A DNA stretch of 64,000 nt from Duganella qianjiadongensis (GCF_009857915.1 NZ_WWCM01000002.1:248001-312000); one strand, 5' to 3'. Counted from the stretch's first letter, positions 1 through 10,049 are shown. The notes: generated by a model not told the origin, from the letters alone. Numbers and translations: made by a program.

Positions 1-1137
1 GGCGACGAAGCTTCCTACATAGGCACCGGTGCACAGGGTTTCTCCGGCTTCCGCCCCGTCAATGCTGGCCGCAACAGCCGCCACAACGAATCGGCCTACC
101 TGAATCTGGAAGCTGATGTCACGCGCCAGTTCTCCACCTCGGCCGCGCTGCGCCATGAGCGCTATAGCGATTTCGGCAGCACCACTTCGGCCAAGGGTTC
201 GGCGCGCTACGCTTTCAGCGAAGCGTTCTCGCTGCGCGGCACGGCATCGTCGGGCTTCCGCGCACCGTCGCTGGCGCAGCAGTTCTACACCATCACCACC
301 ACCAACTTCTCGGTAGTCAATGGCGTCAACACGCCTATCGAGACCGGAACATTCGCCGTGGGCAGCGCTGCCGCCGCAGCGCTGGGAGCCACTCCCCTGA
401 AAGCCGAGAAAGCCCGTAACTACAGCCTCGGTTTGCAATTCTCCCCGCTCAGCAACTGGAGCACCACGGTGGATGCCTACCGCATCGACATCGACGACCG
501 CATCGCCCTGTCGGCCAACATGACGCTGTCGCCCGCGCTGCAGGCCGCGCTGGCCAAGCAGAACATCCTGGTAGGCGCGGGCCGCTACTTCACCAACGCC
601 ATCGACACCCGCACCACCGGCGTGGATGTGGTCAGCACCTACCGTCTCGACTTGAAGACCTCGGGCCGTTACGACTTTACGCTGGCCTACAATCACAACA
701 AGAACTCGCTCGAACACGTCAACGCCAATCCGGCTATCCTGACGGCCAACAATCTGACGCTGATCGACCGCCAGACCATCAACCGCCTGACGGTAGGCTC
801 GCCCAAGGACAAACTGAGTCTGGCCACCGATGCCAGCTGGGGCGCCTGGTCGGCCCGTGGCGTGGTCACCCGCTATGGCAGCTTCACGGTGCCGCAGAAC
901 AACGCCACGCTGGATCAGACCTACGATCCGCAGTGGGTGCTCGACCTCTCCACCAGCGTCAAGCTGAACAAGAACTGGCGTCTGAGCGCGGGTATCGATA
1001 ACGTCACCAACCGTTATCCGGATCAGGTCACCTCGGCCGGTAACCTGAACAACAACGGCATCAACCCGTACAGCGGCTTTGCACCTAACGGCTTCAATGG
1101 CCGCTACTACTACGCCAAGGCCGCCTATACCTGGTAA
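1..1137 (+). CDS. TonB-dependent receptor, C-terminal part (5' end outside window)
   Basis: The frame is open from base 1 and ends at a TAA at 1135-1137, so about 378 residues of the C-terminal beta-barrel are visible. The residues show alternating beta strands typical of an outer-membrane receptor, including the phrase SGFRAPSLAQ seen in many TonB-dependent receptors, and the chain ends in an aromatic residue (AAYTW), the usual signal for beta-barrel insertion. The TonB box and plug domain lie upstream of the window. Such receptors import siderophores, cobalamin or other large substrates using TonB energy; the substrate cannot be told from this part. A strong hairpin terminator follows. Confidence 0.88.
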   Translation, partial: GDEASYIGTGAQGFSGFRPVNAGRNSRHNESAYLNLEADVTRQFSTSAALRHERYSDFGSTTSAKGSARYAFSEAFSLRGTASSGFRAPSLAQQFYTITTTNFSVVNGVNTPIETGTFAVGSAAAAALGATPLKAEKARNYSLGLQFSPLSNWSTTVDAYRIDIDDRIALSANMTLSPALQAALAKQNILVGAGRYFTNAIDTRTTGVDVVSTYRLDLKTSGRYDFTLAYNHNKNSLEHVNANPAILTANNLTLIDRQTINRLTVGSPKDKLSLATDASWGAWSARGVVTRYGSFTVPQNNATLDQTYDPQWVLDLSTSVKLNKNWRLSAGIDNVTNRYPDQVTSAGNLNNNGINPYSGFAPNGFNGRYYYAKAAYTW

Positions 1138-1169
1138 GCCACTCTGCGCTGAGCTGAGCTGAAACGACA

Positions 1170-1215
1170 GCGGCGCTGCTGACGGTACTCCCCGTCAGCA
1201 GCGCCGCAGTTTTTT
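1170..1215. terminator. Rho-independent terminator between receptor and chemoreceptor genes
   Basis: A perfect 16-bp inverted repeat (arms 1170-1185 and 1192-1207, six-base loop) is followed by six T on the plus strand. It sits between two convergent genes. The T-tract favours termination of the receptor transcript on the plus strand. Confidence 0.9.
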
Positions 1216-1224
1216 GCCCGCGTC

Positions 1225-2835
1225 TCAGGCAGCGCTCAGCAAAGGCCGGCGTGGCCGCACCGCTGCCGCTGCCGGTGCCGCCGTCAGCTTAAATACGCTG
1301 ACAGCCTGCGCCAGCAGGTCGGCCTGATCGCGCATGCTCTGGGCCGCCGCAGCCGCCTCCTCCACCAGCGCCGCATTACGCTGGGTCACATCATCGATCG
1401 ACACGATAGCCTGATTCACCTGTTCGATGCCGCTGCTCTGTTCGCTGCTGGCAGCGCTGATATCGCGCATGATCTGCGCCACCTCCTGCACCGACTGCAC
1501 GATACGCGCCATGGTAGCGCCCGCCTCGTCAACCAGCGTGGCGCCCGTATCGACCGTCGTTACCGACTCATCAATCAGCGCCTTGATTTCTTTGGCGGCC
1601 ACGGCAGAACGCTGGGCCAGATTACGCACTTCGGACGCCACCACCGCAAAGCCGCGTCCTTGCTCGCCAGCCCGGGCCGCCTCGACTGCCGCATTCAGCG
1701 CCAGAATATTGGTCTGGAATGCAATCCCGTCGATCACACCGATGATATCGACGATCTTGCTGGAGCTGGCCTTGATCGCTCCCATCGTCGCTACCACCTC
1801 GCCCACCACCTGTCCGCCTTTACTGGCGTAGCTGGAAGCCGACTCCACCAGCTCGGTGGCATGGCGCGCATTGGCGGCATTCTGAGTAACGGTAGAGGTC
1901 AGCTCTTCCATCGACGAAGCCGTTTCCTCCAGACTGGAAGCCTGCTGCTCGGTGCGGCTCGACAGATCCAGATTGCCCGATGCGATCTGGTTGGAGGCGG
2001 TGGCGATGGTGTCCGTACCGGCACGCACCTGCCCGACCGTGCGCGCCAGCTGTTCGTTCATATCGATCAGGGCACGCAGCAGCAAACCGGTTTCATCGCG
2101 CGTATCGCATTCGATCTGCATGGTCAGGTCGCCCCCGGCCACGGCTTGCGCCATATGCACGGCGCGGTTGAGCGGCTGGGTAATGCTGCGCGTTATCCAG
2201 TACAGCACCCACGCCGCCAGTGCCGTGGCCAGCACAGTCAGCACGATCATCATAGTGCGGGCCTGGTCGAACGCCTGGTCGGCCACGGCAGCAGCATCGT
2301 CAATCGCCGCCTTTTGCTGCTTAACCATATCATTCAGGGCGTTCAGGTAGCTAGTCTGTTCCTTGCGCACCGTCGTCAGCAGGTAGCGCACCGCTTCGTC
2401 GCGGCGCGCCAGATCAGGCGACATACGGAGAAATTCAGACTGTACTTCGACGTAGCGGGCGCGCGCTTCCGTCACCGCTTTGAACTTGGCCATGCTGGCA
2501 GGATCGGCGTCATCGACGATCAGCGCCTCCAGCTTTTCCAGCAGCGCGGTATTTTCCGCCTTGCGCTTGTTGACGCGCTCGAGTTCTGCCTTCACCACTG
2601 CCGGATCGGTCGATAGCATGGCATTGCGCATGGCGCGGGCGATATCGTTGACGCCGCCCATGACTTCATAGGACAGCACGACCTTGGGAAATTTGTCTTC
2701 CGCCAGATCGCGTGTGTTGTGATTGAGTTGCCCCAGTCTGGTGATGCCGATAATGGCGATGCCCACCATGAAGAGTATCGCCACACCAAGGCCTGCGGTG
2801 AGGCGACTGCCGATTTTCCAGTTCCTGACGTCCAT
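1225..2835 (-). CDS. Methyl-accepting chemotaxis protein
   Basis: 536 aa chemoreceptor of the inner membrane. Transmembrane segment 1 lies at about residues 13-33 and segment 2 at about 192-214. Between them is a periplasmic four-helix-bundle type sensor region of about 150 residues. A HAMP linker follows (about 212-265), then the long cytoplasmic coiled coil with the conserved hairpin tip [20 protein letters not shown] that contacts CheA and CheW. The C-terminus is Ala/Pro/Arg-rich and lacks the NWETF-type pentapeptide that binds CheR/CheB. The ATG is preceded by GGGAG. It stands alone, with no che or fli genes nearby, so the ligand is unknown. Confidence 0.93.
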   Translation of the reverse strand: MDVRNWKIGSRLTAGLGVAILFMVGIAIIGITRLGQLNHNTRDLAEDKFPKVVLSYEVMGGVNDIARAMRNAMLSTDPAVVKAELERVNKRKAENTALLEKLEALIVDDADPASMAKFKAVTEARARYVEVQSEFLRMSPDLARRDEAVRYLLTTVRKEQTSYLNALNDMVKQQKAAIDDAAAVADQAFDQARTMMIVLTVLATALAAWVLYWITRSITQPLNRAVHMAQAVAGGDLTMQIECDTRDETGLLLRALIDMNEQLARTVGQVRAGTDTIATASNQIASGNLDLSSRTEQQASSLEETASSMEELTSTVTQNAANARHATELVESASSYASKGGQVVGEVVATMGAIKASSSKIVDIIGVIDGIAFQTNILALNAAVEAARAGEQGRGFAVVASEVRNLAQRSAVAAKEIKALIDESVTTVDTGATLVDEAGATMARIVQSVQEVAQIMRDISAASSEQSSGIEQVNQAIVSIDDVTQRNAALVEEAAAAAQSMRDQADLLAQAVSVFKLTAAPAAAAVRPRRPLLSAA

Positions 2836-3001
2836 GCTAGCTCCCCAAAATAAACACGTATGCTTAGATTTCCGGTTGCAACTCTCTGTCCGTCCCAGTA
2901 TATGGACTATCTGTCAGCTAATTCTCTCCAATTATTGCAGTTGTTGGCCGACCACAGCAAGCACAGCCAATTGGCTGCGCCGCCATGCCGGCATGTGCGG
3001 A

Positions 3002-3934
3002 TTAGCCCGGCTCGCCGCCATTGAGCGCCGCATCGATATCGGCGCGGCTCAAGTCGGGCGCAAACTGCTGGATGAAGTGATAGGCATACGAGCGCAGATA
3101 GGCGCCGCGCCGCACCGCCAGCCGCGTGGTGTTCTGCGCGAACAAATGCGACGCTTCCACTGCCCGCATGCCCTTGTCGCGGCCATGGTCGAACGCCATC
3201 GAGGCGACAATGCCGACGCCCAGCCCCAGCGCGACATACTGTTTGATCACGTCCGAATCCATCGCCGTCAGCACGATGTCGGGCTTCACGCTAGCCTGGG
3301 CAAACGCCGCATCGATGTGGCCGCGCCCGGTAAAGCCCACGTCGTAGGTAATCAGGGGGAACTCGGCCAGATCTTCCAGCCGGATCGGGCTGCGCGTGAG
3401 CAGCGGATGGCCATCCGGCACCACGATCAGATGGCTCCAGCGGTAGCAGGGGAAGGACACCAGATCAGGGAACTGCGACAGGCCTTCGGTCGCAATGCCG
3501 ATATCGGTCTTGCCCGACAAAATCCATTCGGCGATGTGCTCGGGCGCGCTCTGCTGCAAGGCGATGCGCACATCGGGATAGGCGCTACGGAAACTCTGCA
3601 CCACTTTCGGCAGCGCATAGCGCGCCTGCGTGTGGGTGGCCGCCACGCTGAGCGTACCGCTTTGCTGGCCCGTGTATTCCAGGCTGGCCTGCTGCAGGTT
3701 TTCCGCTTCGATCAGCAGGCGATCGATGATCTTGAGGATGCCCTTGCCCGGCTCCGTCATGCCCGTCAGGCGCTTGCCGTTGCGCTCGAAGATCACCACG
3801 CCCAGTTCATCTTCGAGTTCGCGTATCTGGCGGCTCACGCCCGGCTGCGAAGTGAACAGGGCATTCGCCACTTCCGTCAGGTTATAGCCGCGCCGTGCTG
3901 CTTCGCGGATGGAACGCAATTGCTGGAAATTCAT
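3002..3934 (-). CDS. cysB: CysB-type LysR family regulator of sulfur assimilation
   Basis: 310 aa. The N-terminal winged helix-turn-helix (about 1-60, beginning [20 protein letters not shown]) and the effector domain (about 90-300, with [10 protein letters not shown] and the [12 protein letters not shown] stretch) match the CysB/Cbl branch of LysR regulators rather than generic LysR proteins. CysB-type proteins activate sulfate uptake and reduction genes when sulfur is limiting, with N-acetylserine as inducer in enteric bacteria. The ATG overlaps the cysA stop codon by four bases (ATGA), so it is translationally coupled to the transporter it probably controls. CysB and its paralogue Cbl/SsuR cannot be separated from sequence alone; the context favours CysB. 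Confidence 0.88.
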   Translation of the reverse strand: MNFQQLRSIREAARRGYNLTEVANALFTSQPGVSRQIRELEDELGVVIFERNGKRLTGMTEPGKGILKIIDRLLIEAENLQQASLEYTGQQSGTLSVAATHTQARYALPKVVQSFRSAYPDVRIALQQSAPEHIAEWILSGKTDIGIATEGLSQFPDLVSFPCYRWSHLIVVPDGHPLLTRSPIRLEDLAEFPLITYDVGFTGRGHIDAAFAQASVKPDIVLTAMDSDVIKQYVALGLGVGIVASMAFDHGRDKGMRAVEASHLFAQNTTRLAVRRGAYLRSYAYHFIQQFAPDLSRADIDAALNGGEPG

Positions 3935-5001
3935 ATCGCCACTCCTGCATCGACAAACACCTGCAAACGCTTGGGCCGCACCACCAGCGTTTCGCCTTCG
4001 CGCAATTGCAGCGCGCTATAACGCTCGTTACCCAGCACGGCTTCGATCAACTCCCCCGTATCGGCGCGTTCCAGTTCCAGCTGCGCCAGCGGACCGATGG
4101 CGTGGCCGCGCAGCAGCTTGACGACGATGCCTTCGGCGCCGGGCGTGTAGCGCTCGATTTCCAGATCATGCGGACGCACATAGGCCGTGCCCTTACCTTC
4201 GCTGCCGGCCTGCGCCGGCACGGCAAAGCTGGCATCGCCACTGGCCAGCACACCATCCTGCACGCGGCCATGGAACATGTTGACGTTGCCGAGGAAGCTG
4301 TACACAAACGGCGACGCCGGATGGTTGTACACCTGATCGGGCGTACCGATCTGCTCGACCTGCCCTTTATTCATCAGCACCACCTGATCAGCCACTTCCA
4401 GCGCTTCCTCCTGATCGTGGGTGACAAAAATCGACGTCACGTGCAGTTCGTCGTGCAGACGGCGCAGCCAGCGGCGCAATTCCTTGCGCACCTTGGCGTC
4501 GAGCGCGCCGAACGGTTCATCGAGCAGCAGCACGCGCGGCTCCACCGCCAGTGCGCGCGCCAGCGCAATGCGCTGACGCTGGCCGCCCGACAGTTGCGGC
4601 GGATAACGGTCGGCCAGCCAGTCCAGCTGCACCAGTTCCAGCAGCTGTTTCACTTTTTCGCGGATCTGCTGTTCCGACGGGCGCTGGGCACGCGGTTTCA
4701 CGCGCAGGCCGAAGGCCACGTTCTCGAATACCGTCATGTGCTTGAACAGCGCATAGTGCTGGAACACGAAGCCCACCTGACGCTCGCGCACATGGCGCTG
4801 CGATGCGTCTTCCTTGTCGAGCAGAACCTGACCGGAATCGGGATGCTCGAGGCCGGCGATGATGCGCAGCAGGGTAGTTTTGCCGCAGCCCGATGGCCCC
4901 AGCAATGCGGTCAGTTCGCCGTTGGGAAAATCCAGCGACACATTGTTCAGGGCGGTGAATTCGCCAAAACGCTTATGGATATTTTTAACTTCGATTGTCA
5001 T
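3931..5001 (-). CDS. cysA: Sulfate/thiosulfate ABC transporter ATP-binding protein
   Basis: 356 aa ATPase energising sulfate/thiosulfate import with CysT and CysW. The Walker A motif GPSGCGKTT lies near residue 37, the signature LSGGQRQR near 139, Walker [12 protein letters not shown] just after, and the switch His in VTHDQEEA. The C-terminal third is a TOBE-like regulatory domain. The gene begins two bases after the cysW stop and its own stop overlaps the cysB start. The order cysT-cysW-cysA with a separate binding protein is typical of this family. Confidence 0.95.
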   Translation of the reverse strand: MTIEVKNIHKRFGEFTALNNVSLDFPNGELTALLGPSGCGKTTLLRIIAGLEHPDSGQVLLDKEDASQRHVRERQVGFVFQHYALFKHMTVFENVAFGLRVKPRAQRPSEQQIREKVKQLLELVQLDWLADRYPPQLSGGQRQRIALARALAVEPRVLLLDEPFGALDAKVRKELRRWLRRLHDELHVTSIFVTHDQEEALEVADQVVLMNKGQVEQIGTPDQVYNHPASPFVYSFLGNVNMFHGRVQDGVLASGDASFAVPAQAGSEGKGTAYVRPHDLEIERYTPGAEGIVVKLLRGHAIGPLAQLELERADTGELIEAVLGNERYSALQLREGETLVVRPKRLQVFVDAGVAI

Positions 5002-5003
5002 GA

Positions 5004-5894
5004 TTACTCCGTAGGGCGGACATCGTCGGCGCGGTTTTCATTCAGGCGCCAGGCGACAAAAGTTTTCAGTGCCAGCGTGACCAGTGCCAGCAGCGCCAGC
5101 AAGGAAGCCACGGCAAAGGCGGCAGCAAAGTTGTATTCGTTGTAGAGAATTTCTACCTGCAGCGGGATGGTGTTGGTTTCGCCGCGGATGTGGCCGGACA
5201 CCACCGATACGGCGCCGAACTCGCCCATGGCGCGGGCATTACACAGAATCACGCCATACAGCAGGCCCCATTTGATATTCGGCAGCGTCACGCGGCGGAA
5301 GGTATCCCAGCCGGATGCGCCCAGCACGATGGCCGCTTCCTCTTCTTCGCTGCCCTGCGCCTGCATCAGCGGTATCAGTTCGCGCGCCACAAACGGGAAA
5401 GTGACGAAGATGGTCGCCAGCACGATGCCCGGCACGGCAAACAGAATCTTGATTTCATGGGCCTGCAGCCACGGTCCGAACCAGCCCTGCGCGCCGAACA
5501 GCAGCACGTAGATCAGGCCCGAGATCACGGGCGACACGGAGAATGGCAGATCGATCAGGGTCAGCAGGATGCTCTTGCCGCGAAAATCGAATTTGGCGAT
5601 ACACCACGAGGCAGCCACGCCGAACACCAGATTCAGCGGCACGGCGATCACGGCTGTCAGCAAGGTCAGCTTGATCGCGGCCAGCGCGTCTTCTTCCACG
5701 ATGGCCGCCAAATAGGCATCCCAGCCTTTACGGAAAGCTTCCGCAAACACTGCCATCAGCGGCACGAACAGGAACAGCGTGAGGAAGGTCAGCGCGACGG
5801 CAATCAGCACACCGCGCACCCACAACGGCTCCAGTATCTGCGGCGGCGCTGGCAGTTCGCCACGGCGTACCGGCGTATTCGGCAAGGCGCTCAT
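5004..5894 (-). CDS. cysW: Sulfate ABC transporter permease CysW
   Basis: 296 aa inner-membrane permease with about six transmembrane helices, the first around residues 28-54. The cytoplasmic EAA loop that docks on CysA is visible as [23 protein letters not shown]. Sequence features such as [21 protein letters not shown] and [17 protein letters not shown] are typical of CysW. Its start overlaps the cysT stop by four bases (ATGA), consistent with coupled production of the permease pair. Confidence 0.94.
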   Translation of the reverse strand: MSALPNTPVRRGELPAPPQILEPLWVRGVLIAVALTFLTLFLFVPLMAVFAEAFRKGWDAYLAAIVEEDALAAIKLTLLTAVIAVPLNLVFGVAASWCIAKFDFRGKSILLTLIDLPFSVSPVISGLIYVLLFGAQGWFGPWLQAHEIKILFAVPGIVLATIFVTFPFVARELIPLMQAQGSEEEEAAIVLGASGWDTFRRVTLPNIKWGLLYGVILCNARAMGEFGAVSVVSGHIRGETNTIPLQVEILYNEYNFAAAFAVASLLALLALVTLALKTFVAWRLNENRADDVRPTE

Positions 5895-6757
5895 GCTTTG
5901 CCTCCTTTGCCGCGTGCCCAGGCCTGCAGCAGATTAATACTGAGCAGCATGAGGAAGGACACCACCAGCATCACCACGGCGATGGCCGTGGCGCCGGCAT
6001 AGTCATACTGTTCCAGCTTGGTGATGATGAACAGCGGCGTGATCTCGGAAATCATCGGCATATTACCGGCGATGAAAATCACCGAGCCGTATTCGCCGGT
6101 CGCGCGTGCAAAGGCCAGCGCAAAGCCCGTCATCAGCGATGGCAGAATGGTGGGGAACACCACGCGGGTAAAGGTCTGCAGCGCGCTGGCGCCGAGGCTG
6201 GCCGCCGCTTCTTCCAGTTCGCGCTCGGCATCTTCCAGCACCGGCTGCACGGTACGCACCACGAACGGCAGGCCGATGAAGGTCAGCGCAATCACCACGC
6301 CTATCGGGGTGAACGCCACCTTCAGACCGAACTGCCCTTCCAGCACGCGGCCAAACCAGCCGTTAGCCGAATACAGCGCCGTCAGCGTAATACCGGCCAC
6401 GGCGGTGGGCAGCGCGAACGGCAGGTCCACCAGTGCATCGATGATGCGCTTGCCGGGGAATTCGTAGCGCACCAGCACCCACGCCACCACCAGCCCGAAC
6501 ACGGCGTTGATGGCCGCGCCCAGCAGCGAAGCACCGAAGGTCAGCCGGTAAGATGCCATCACGCGCTCGTTGGTGACGGCATGCCAGAAACCTTCCCAGC
6601 TCAGGGTGAAAGTCTTGAGAAATACGGCCGACAGGGGAATCAGGACGATCAGGGTCAGATACAGGATCGTGAACCCCAGCGACAGCCGGAAACCCGGCAT
6701 GACGCGGAATGGCGCGCCCTGCTTGCTTAGCGCGGGCGCAGCGAGAACTGCAGACAT
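5891..6757 (-). CDS. cysT: Sulfate ABC transporter permease CysT (CysU)
   Basis: 288 aa permease partner of CysW with about six membrane helices and an EAA loop ([23 protein letters not shown]). The segments [15 protein letters not shown] and [15 protein letters not shown] are characteristic of the CysT/CysU family. It is the first gene of the cysTWA-cysB operon. AAGGGAG precedes the ATG. A promoter motif shared with the sbp gene lies 54-77 bases upstream. Confidence 0.94.
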   Translation of the reverse strand: MSAVLAAPALSKQGAPFRVMPGFRLSLGFTILYLTLIVLIPLSAVFLKTFTLSWEGFWHAVTNERVMASYRLTFGASLLGAAINAVFGLVVAWVLVRYEFPGKRIIDALVDLPFALPTAVAGITLTALYSANGWFGRVLEGQFGLKVAFTPIGVVIALTFIGLPFVVRTVQPVLEDAERELEEAAASLGASALQTFTRVVFPTILPSLMTGFALAFARATGEYGSVIFIAGNMPMISEITPLFIITKLEQYDYAGATAIAVVMLVVSFLMLLSINLLQAWARGKGGKA

Positions 6758-6810
6758 AAAGGCTCCCTTATTACAAATTCTTCTATAAGGGCGTCATATT
6801 CTCACTGATG

Positions 6811-6834
6811 CTTCATAATCCAAACGAAGCTTTT
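6811..6834 (-). promoter_or_regulatory. Candidate CysB-responsive promoter element of cysTWA-cysB
   Basis: On the minus strand this reads AAAAGCTTCGTTT, two bases, then ATTATGAAG. A near-identical block occurs upstream of sbp at 10025-10049. The ATTAT(A/G)AAG part resembles a -10 region and the AAAAG(C/T)TTCGTTT part lies where an activator would bind over a weak -35. Assignment to CysB is inference from the two target genes. Confidence 0.5.
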
Positions 6835-6852
6835 ATCATTTAATTAGACGTT

Positions 6853-6868
6853 TCCGCTATATAGCGGA
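6853..6868. repeat. 16-bp perfect palindrome between cysT and the TSUP gene
   Basis: TCCGCTATATAGCGGA is a perfect palindrome without a loop or T-tract, 12 bases past the TSUP stop codon. It could be an operator for the cysT promoter just downstream, or a weak hairpin at the TSUP mRNA end. No function is shown. Confidence 0.4.
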
Positions 6869-6879
6869 GTGCTGGCAGC

Positions 6880-7653
6880 TCAGGACACCAGCTTGGCCGC
6901 TACCGCCACCAGCGTGAAGGCCAGCAGGACGCGCAGCAGACGCTCCGGCACAGCGCGGGCCGCATACGAGCCGATAGTAATGCCGGGCACGGAGCCCACC
7001 AGCAGGGTCAGCAGCAGGCTCCAGTCGATCGAGCCCAGCCACCAGTGGCCGATGGCAGCAATCGCTGTCAGCGGCACGGCATAGGCGATGTCGGTGCCAG
7101 CCACTTCGGCTGGCGTCAGGCGCGGATATAGCATCACCAGCAGAGTAGCGCCGATAGCGCCAGCGCCGATAGAGGAAATGGTCACCAGCGTGCCCAGCAC
7201 GGCACCGGATAAAATGGTGGCCCACACCAGCTTATCGCCCTGCAACTGGCGTTCGGGATGGGCATTAATCCATGCCAGCATTTTGCGGCGGAACAGGATG
7301 GCCACCACGGTCAGCATCACGGAACCGGCAATCATGTAGCGGATGATCTGGCCGATTTCCTTGTTGAGTGTGCCGAAATGTTTGAGGGAATAGCTGGCCA
7401 GCAAAGCCGCGGGCAAGGCGCCCAGACAGAGGCGGCGCACGATTTCCCAGTGCACCGTGCCGCGCAGGCGGTGGGTGAAAGTGCCCACGCCTTTGGTAAG
7501 CGAGGCAAAGGCCAGATCGGTACCGACTGCCACCGCTGGCGACACGCCGAACAGCAGCGTCAAAAGCGGCGTCATTAGCGAACCGCCGCCTACGCCCGTC
7601 ATTCCGACCAGCAGACCTACGGCAAAACCCGATGCGACAAACGACAAATCCAT
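6880..7653 (-). CDS. TSUP (TauE/SafE) family membrane transporter, probable sulfite/sulfur-compound exporter
   Basis: 257 aa from the ATG at 7653 (MDLSFVASG). A TTG twelve bases upstream would also open the frame but is less likely. The protein has about eight hydrophobic segments and the family signature GMTGVGGGSLMTPLL near the N-terminus, repeated more loosely in the second half (SSIGAGAIGATLLVML), as expected of the internally duplicated TSUP fold. Family members move sulfite, sulfoacetate or thiosulfate. Placement between the sulfate binding protein and cysTWA supports a role in sulfur flux, but the substrate is inferred. Its ribosome binding site may be sequestered in a leader hairpin. 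Confidence 0.85.
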   Translation of the reverse strand: MDLSFVASGFAVGLLVGMTGVGGGSLMTPLLTLLFGVSPAVAVGTDLAFASLTKGVGTFTHRLRGTVHWEIVRRLCLGALPAALLASYSLKHFGTLNKEIGQIIRYMIAGSVMLTVVAILFRRKMLAWINAHPERQLQGDKLVWATILSGAVLGTLVTISSIGAGAIGATLLVMLYPRLTPAEVAGTDIAYAVPLTAIAAIGHWWLGSIDWSLLLTLLVGSVPGITIGSYAARAVPERLLRVLLAFTLVAVAAKLVS

Positions 7654-7656
7654 ACA

Positions 7657-7697
7657 TTCCCCCAAGAGTAGACCGCAGGGTACAGACTCTTGGGGAA
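7657..7697 (-). promoter_or_regulatory. Leader hairpin covering the TSUP ribosome binding site
   Basis: In the mRNA, TTCCCCAAGAGT (7697-7686) can pair with ACTCTTGGGGGAA (7669-7657): twelve pairs with one bulged G, around a 16-base loop. The second arm contains the GGGGGA Shine-Dalgarno sequence of the ATG at 7653. There is no T-tract, so a terminator is unlikely. Confidence 0.5.
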
Positions 7698-7731
7698 GAA
7701 CCCAACAACACAGATTTTATTTGCTTATGCG

Positions 7732-8370
7732 TTATTTGTTAGGCTGAGGGGTCACGCGCAGATAAGGACGGGCAGCCGTATAGCCTTTCGGATACTTCTG
7801 CTTGAGCACTTCCGGGTCCTGTACCGTCAGCGGAATGATGACATCATCGCCATCTTTCCAGTTGCCGGGCGTGGCCACGGTGTAGCCGTCGGTCAGCTGC
7901 AGGGCATCGATCACGCGCAGCACTTCATCGAAATTGCGGCCCGTACTCATAGGATAGGTGATGTTCAGGCGCACTTTCTTGGCTGGATCGATCACGAACA
8001 GGGTACGCACGGTGGCCGTGGCGGAAGCGTTAGGGTGGATCATGTCATACAGCGTCGATACCTTGCGGTCCGCATCGGCGATGATGGGGAAGCCCACCAC
8101 CGTGTTCTGCGTCGCCTCGATATCGGCGATCCACTCCTTGTGCGACTCGGCCGGGTCGACCGAGAGCGCAATGGCTTTCACATTGCGCTTGTCGAATTCC
8201 GGTTTCAGTTTGGCCGTCAGGCCCAGTTCGGTGGTGCAGACCGGGGTAAAGTCTGCCGGATGGGAAAACAGCACTACCCAGGAATCGCCTGCCCATTCAT
8301 GGAAGCGCAGCGGTCCGATGGAAGAGTCCTGCTCGAAATCAGGGGCGATATCGCCCAGTCGTATGGTCAT
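7732..8370 (-). CDS. 1-Cys peroxiredoxin (Prx6/AhpC-TSA family)
   Basis: 212 aa, the usual length of the Prx6 group. The peroxidatic cysteine motif is HPADFTPVCTTEL, near residue 46. The long C-terminal part with YPMSTGRNFDEVLRVIDALQ and GDDVIIP is typical of 1-Cys members, and no resolving cysteine is seen. The enzyme reduces hydrogen peroxide and organic hydroperoxides in the cytoplasm. It lies 33 bases after the serine hydrolase gene in the same direction, so it may be read from the sbp promoter. Confidence 0.93.
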   Translation of the reverse strand: MTIRLGDIAPDFEQDSSIGPLRFHEWAGDSWVVLFSHPADFTPVCTTELGLTAKLKPEFDKRNVKAIALSVDPAESHKEWIADIEATQNTVVGFPIIADADRKVSTLYDMIHPNASATATVRTLFVIDPAKKVRLNITYPMSTGRNFDEVLRVIDALQLTDGYTVATPGNWKDGDDVIIPLTVQDPEVLKQKYPKGYTAARPYLRVTPQPNK

Positions 8371-8403
8371 GTTCAGCTCCGGATTGTCATCAACTAACTA
8401 TCG

Positions 8404-8979
8404 TCACACACAGAAATCATAGGCTACAGCTTTCCTATTCTGCGCCTTTTCTGCTAAAAAATACAAGGTTTCCAGGCCTTGCTGCCAGTCGCCCAGATTC
8501 GACTCGGCATTAATATGACCGAGCGCACCCGCGTCAACCAGCACGCTGTTCCAGCGCTGCGCCCAGCCGGCGGCTTTCTCCAGCGTCATCCACGGATCGT
8601 TACGGCTGCCGACAACAATGGACGGCACCGGCAAGGCCTGCTGCGGTAGTTGTGCAGCCACCTTGAATTTATCGGGATCGGCCGGTGCCACCAGCAACAC
8701 GCCGGCCACGCCGGCCGGATTGCGCGCCACACTATGCACGCTCGCTAGCGCACCGAAGCTATGCGCCACAATCAGCACTGGCCGCGCATCCCGTCCGTGC
8801 TGGCGGTGATGGTCGATGCGGCCAGCCCAGCGATTCAGATCGGGCTGGGCCCAGTCTTCCTGGCGCACCCGCTCGAACGCCGGATTATGCAGCTGCCAGC
8901 GGCTTTGCCAGTGCCCCGGCCCGCTGTTATGCAGGCCGGGCGCTATCAGCACGCGAAATTGGTCGAGTGCGCTGGCCAT
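8404..8979 (-). CDS. RBBP9/YdeN family serine hydrolase
   Basis: 191 aa alpha/beta hydrolase. The family motif PGLHNSGPGHWQSRW is at about residues 14-28. The nucleophile serine lies in AHSFG near residue 73, the acid in GSRNDPW, and the histidine in LGHINAES. The start codon is two bases after the sbp stop, so the two are almost certainly cotranscribed. A homologue is often found beside sulfate transport genes in this bacterial order, as I recall, but no substrate is known. The C-terminus ends with a lone cysteine (AYDFCV). Confidence 0.85.
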   Translation of the reverse strand: MASALDQFRVLIAPGLHNSGPGHWQSRWQLHNPAFERVRQEDWAQPDLNRWAGRIDHHRQHGRDARPVLIVAHSFGALASVHSVARNPAGVAGVLLVAPADPDKFKVAAQLPQQALPVPSIVVGSRNDPWMTLEKAAGWAQRWNSVLVDAGALGHINAESNLGDWQQGLETLYFLAEKAQNRKAVAYDFCV

Positions 8980-8981
8980 GA

Positions 8982-9983
8982 TTATTTCGGCTGATAGATC
9001 TGATCGAACAGGCCACCGTCAGCGAAGTGGGTCTTCTGCGCTTTGCTCCAGTCACCTGCCACCTGTGCCAGCGTGAACAGCTTCACATTCGGGAACTGGC
9101 TGGCGTATTTCTTGGCATATTTCTCGACGACGGGACGGTAGTAGTTCTTGGCAATGATGTCCTGCGCTTCGTCGGTGTAGAGGAAGTTCAGATAGGCTTC
9201 GGCCACTTTGCGGGTGCCGCGCTTGTCCACCACTTTATCGACCACCGCCACTGGCGGCTCGGCCAGTATGGACACAGATGGCGCCACGATATCGAACTTG
9301 GTCGGGCCCAGTTCCTTGATGGCCAGCAGCGCTTCGTTTTCCCATGCGATCAGCACATCGCCGATGCCGCGCTCGACAAAGGTAGTGGTGGCGCCGCGGG
9401 CGCCGGAATCGAGCACCGGCACGTTTTTGTACAGCTTGCTCAGGAATTCTTTCGCCGACGCTTCGCTGCCGCCCGGCTGGCGCAGTGCGTAACCGTAGGC
9501 GGCCAGATGGTTCCAGCGGGCACCGCCCGAGGTTTTCGGATTCGGCGTGATAACGGCCACGCCCGGTTTCACCAGATCGTTCCAGTCCTTGATGCCTTTA
9601 GGATTGCCCTTGCGGACCAGAAACACGATGGTCGAAGTGTACGGCGTGCTGTTATGGGACAGCTTTTTCTGCCAGTCGGCGCTCAGCAGCTTGTGCTCGG
9701 CAATGGCGTCGATATCGTAGGCCAGCGCCAGCGACACCACATCGGCTTCCAGTCCATCGATGACGGCGCGGCCCTGTTTGCCCGAGCCGCCATGCGACTG
9801 CTTGATCTTGACCGTATCGCCAGTCTTGGCTTTCCACTGCTTGGCAAATTCGACGTTAACGTCCTGATACAGCTCGCGGGTAGGATCGTAGGAAACGTTA
9901 AGTAAGGAAACTTCTGCCGCCAGCGCAGGAACAGCAGCGGTAACAGCAAAAACGGCAGCAGCGATGATTTTTTTGGACAGCAT
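8982..9983 (-). CDS. sbp: Periplasmic sulfate-binding protein
   Basis: 333 aa with a cleavable signal peptide (about 1-22, ending ALAAEV). The [16 protein letters not shown] block, the [17 protein letters not shown] block and LIAWENEA are signatures of the Sbp/CysP family that delivers sulfate or thiosulfate to CysTWA. It is transcribed toward the permease genes but separated from them by three other genes. Sbp and CysP cannot be told apart here. It has its own upstream promoter-like block shared with cysT. Confidence 0.93.
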   Translation of the reverse strand: MLSKKIIAAAVFAVTAAVPALAAEVSLLNVSYDPTRELYQDVNVEFAKQWKAKTGDTVKIKQSHGGSGKQGRAVIDGLEADVVSLALAYDIDAIAEHKLLSADWQKKLSHNSTPYTSTIVFLVRKGNPKGIKDWNDLVKPGVAVITPNPKTSGGARWNHLAAYGYALRQPGGSEASAKEFLSKLYKNVPVLDSGARGATTTFVERGIGDVLIAWENEALLAIKELGPTKFDIVAPSVSILAEPPVAVVDKVVDKRGTRKVAEAYLNFLYTDEAQDIIAKNYYRPVVEKYAKKYASQFPNVKLFTLAQVAGDWSKAQKTHFADGGLFDQIYQPK

Positions 9984-10024
9984 AGGATTCCCCTGTGAAT
10001 GAAGGTCTCCAGATTACTGCCGTC

Positions 10025-10049
10025 CTTTATAATTTAAAACGAAACTTTT
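10025..10049 (-). promoter_or_regulatory. Candidate CysB-responsive promoter element of sbp
   Basis: On the minus strand: AAAAGTTTCGTTT, three bases, ATTATAAAG, positioned 42-66 bases before the sbp ATG. It matches the cysT upstream block in 20 or more positions. TATAAA would serve as the -10 element. The whole 9984-10081 stretch is unusually AT-rich. Confidence 0.5.

Noticed and set aside
6853..6868. Palindrome as a transcription terminator for the TSUP gene
   Set aside because: No loop of usable size and no T-tract, so listed only as a repeat.
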